From Prevotella sp. E13-17 (GTDB taxonomy: Bacteria; Bacteroidota; Bacteroidia; Bacteroidales; Bacteroidaceae), in the NCBI RefSeq assembly GCF_022024035.1, contig NZ_CP091787.1:2232001-2296000 (forward strand): a stretch of DNA of 64,000 bases, read 5' to 3'. Both the position numbers and the translations under genes were made by a program. The notes beneath the pieces were generated by a model that ran no database searches, was not told where the DNA came from, and was given only the letters and a program-made list of their open reading frames with translations. Shown here in pieces: positions 62,962-64,000 of the stretch (the first letter of the stretch is position 1; each line of letters opens with the position of its first letter).

Positions 62962-64000
62962 TTATTTTGCATAATCTCTTTGCTTTAGTATAATATCGTT
63001 AAAATGATTAAACACTTCAGTACTTTCTTTTGAAAGAATTTTGATTTTCGTGATGAATCCATCACTATTATACCAGACTTCCGCATACACTGTTTCATCT
63101 TTATCATCAAATAGCATAATTGTATCATGCCAATCTTGACATTTAATCAGAGCCATTTCAATGTCGTTCTGTAATAGTTCGTTTTTCCATGAACCATATA
63201 ATGAACCTCTAAAATCTTTCGGCCACTCGTTGCTAGCACATCGATGAATAATATAGTTGAGCTTTTTACTGTCTTCATTAATTCCACAATCTATTCTCAC
63301 ATTTGATACAGCATATTTATCTTTCTTTCCTTTATTGTCTATTAAGATCCTTATTAAAACATTTTTACATGACTTATATTCAGCTATCGTAAGGTACTCC
63401 CTTTTAATTAGAACAATATTCAATGAATAACCAATACCAGATATTTCCTTTGTGATTTTTTGTAGAAGAACCTTGGTGTTAAGATGAATATTTGGCAGAT
63501 TAAGTGCAATCATTTCATCATTAAAAAAGACTTCTTCTGAGAAAACAATGTAAAATCCACCAGTGTAATCTCGATTATCGTCTATATCATCAATTTGACA
63601 ATTCATCATTGGAGAGATATATTGAGGGGATGATAGACGAACAGTACCATAAGCAGATGTTATTCCGCTATACAACCATCTAAAATAACTCTCGTTAGAT
63701 ACTCCACTATTTGCAGTTTGATTCCCTTTGAGCCAAATATTATTAAAATAGACACCCAAAGATTTATGTACTGTAATTGCCCAACCATAAGAAAGCCAAG
63801 CAGCATTCAAGTATGGGTCTGTATCTATTATTTGTTTCCTAATATACATTTCCCATTTTTGCCGGTAAGTTCGTAGCATATTACGAGCTTTACTTGTGGT
63901 ATGTACTTCTTTTTGCTGACTTTTTTCAACACCAATGTTGTTTATTAACTCTTCAATTGCTTGTCGCTCGTTATCTGACAATTTTTTATAATCATCACTG
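62962..64000 (-). CDS. C-terminal part of a superfamily I (UvrD-like) helicase/ATPase (truncated by window edge)
   Basis: The frame is open to the right edge, so the true start is outside. Visible: LSYGWAITVHKSLGVYFNNI, the late helicase motif seen in UvrD_C_2 domains (GYAITVHKSQG), and ESYFRWLYSGITSAYGTVRL, in the place of motif VI. Motif VI usually reads LTRA; here it is ITSA, so the gamma-phosphate-contacting Arg seems replaced. About 250 further residues have no recognised motif. It starts the operon with the coiled-coil and giant genes (gap 51 bp). Confidence 0.7.
   Translation of the reverse strand, partial: SDDYKKLSDNERQAIEELINNIGVEKSQQKEVHTTSKARNMLRTYRQKWEMYIRKQIIDTDPYLNAAWLSYGWAITVHKSLGVYFNNIWLKGNQTANSGVSNESYFRWLYSGITSAYGTVRLSSPQYISPMMNCQIDDIDDNRDYTGGFYIVFSEEVFFNDEMIALNLPNIHLNTKVLLQKITKEISGIGYSLNIVLIKREYLTIAEYKSCKNVLIRILIDNKGKKDKYAVSNVRIDCGINEDSKKLNYIIHRCASNEWPKDFRGSLYGSWKNELLQNDIEMALIKCQDWHDTIMLFDDKDETVYAEVWYNSDGFITKIKILSKESTEVFNHFNDIILKQRDYAK

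Overview
The window looks like chromosome of a Bacteroidales bacterium, most probably Prevotella or a close relative. The evidence is the recurrent TAnnTTTG -7 promoter box upstream of at least 26 genes, absence of Shine-Dalgarno-led starts, a TonB-dependent receptor, a LruC/DUF4842 lipoprotein, a methylmalonyl-CoA epimerase/carboxyltransferase operon, KDO genes (kdsB, KdsC-like phosphatase) and several families typical of Bacteroidales (DUF2520, DUF4348, BT0820-type HAD). No insertion sequence, prophage, rRNA or CRISPR array was seen. There is one tRNA gene (Arg, anticodon CCG).

Layout. 1-3.8 kb: end of an acidic-tailed protein, then a leftward operon nitroreductase-DUF2520-KdsC-Maf and a rightward GNAT/FemAB-like gene. 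3.8-4.6 kb: a gene-free stretch with a chain of small hairpins followed by an array phased at exactly 22 bp. 4.6-12 kb: TonB receptor, LruC lipoprotein, and mce-mmdA-(49 aa delta-like)-biotin carrier. 12-21.5 kb: glycogen branching enzyme operon with a MORN protein, kdsB, a DnaJ-like protein, rny, zapA and partner. 21.5-25.5 kb: rfbA, a Wzc-type tyrosine kinase and a HAD phosphatase. 25.5-34.6 kb: rplT, rpmI, infC, rubredoxin, a second 22-bp-phased array, thrS, CotH-like, TPR, def, ruvX. 34.6-49.6 kb: SPOR lipoprotein, a YtxH/holin-like stress operon, a PAS-pseudoreceiver protein, MBL hydrolase, murB, DUF4348, tRNA, thioredoxin-like, tricorn protease, exonuclease, FKBP, thioesterase, a Na/Pi transporter fused to an OmpR-type DNA-binding domain, flavoredoxin-like and inositol-phosphatase-like genes. 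49.7-52.4 kb: an ECF sigma operon and an OmpA lipoprotein. 52.4-64 kb: an accessory region of mostly unrecognised genes ending in a three-gene operon of helicase fragment, coiled-coil protein and a 1154-residue CoiA-like nuclease/WG-repeat/OB-fold protein.

The most unusual items are: (1) two intergenic arrays, 4207-4558 (16 units) and 27453-27760 (14 units), in which unrelated-looking short motifs all recur at exactly 22 bp and share an AGCCCCTGGA/AGGGGCTGGA core; (2) the NptA-PhoU-winged-helix fusion at 46047-48014, which looks like a membrane-tethered phosphate-responsive transcription factor; (3) the helicase/coiled-coil/CoiA-type operon at the right edge, a candidate nucleic-acid-processing or defence system; and (4) adjacent paralogues at 55.1-57.6 kb that share a C-terminal domain behind different N-terminal modules.

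All names are read from motifs, length and context; no database search could be run.
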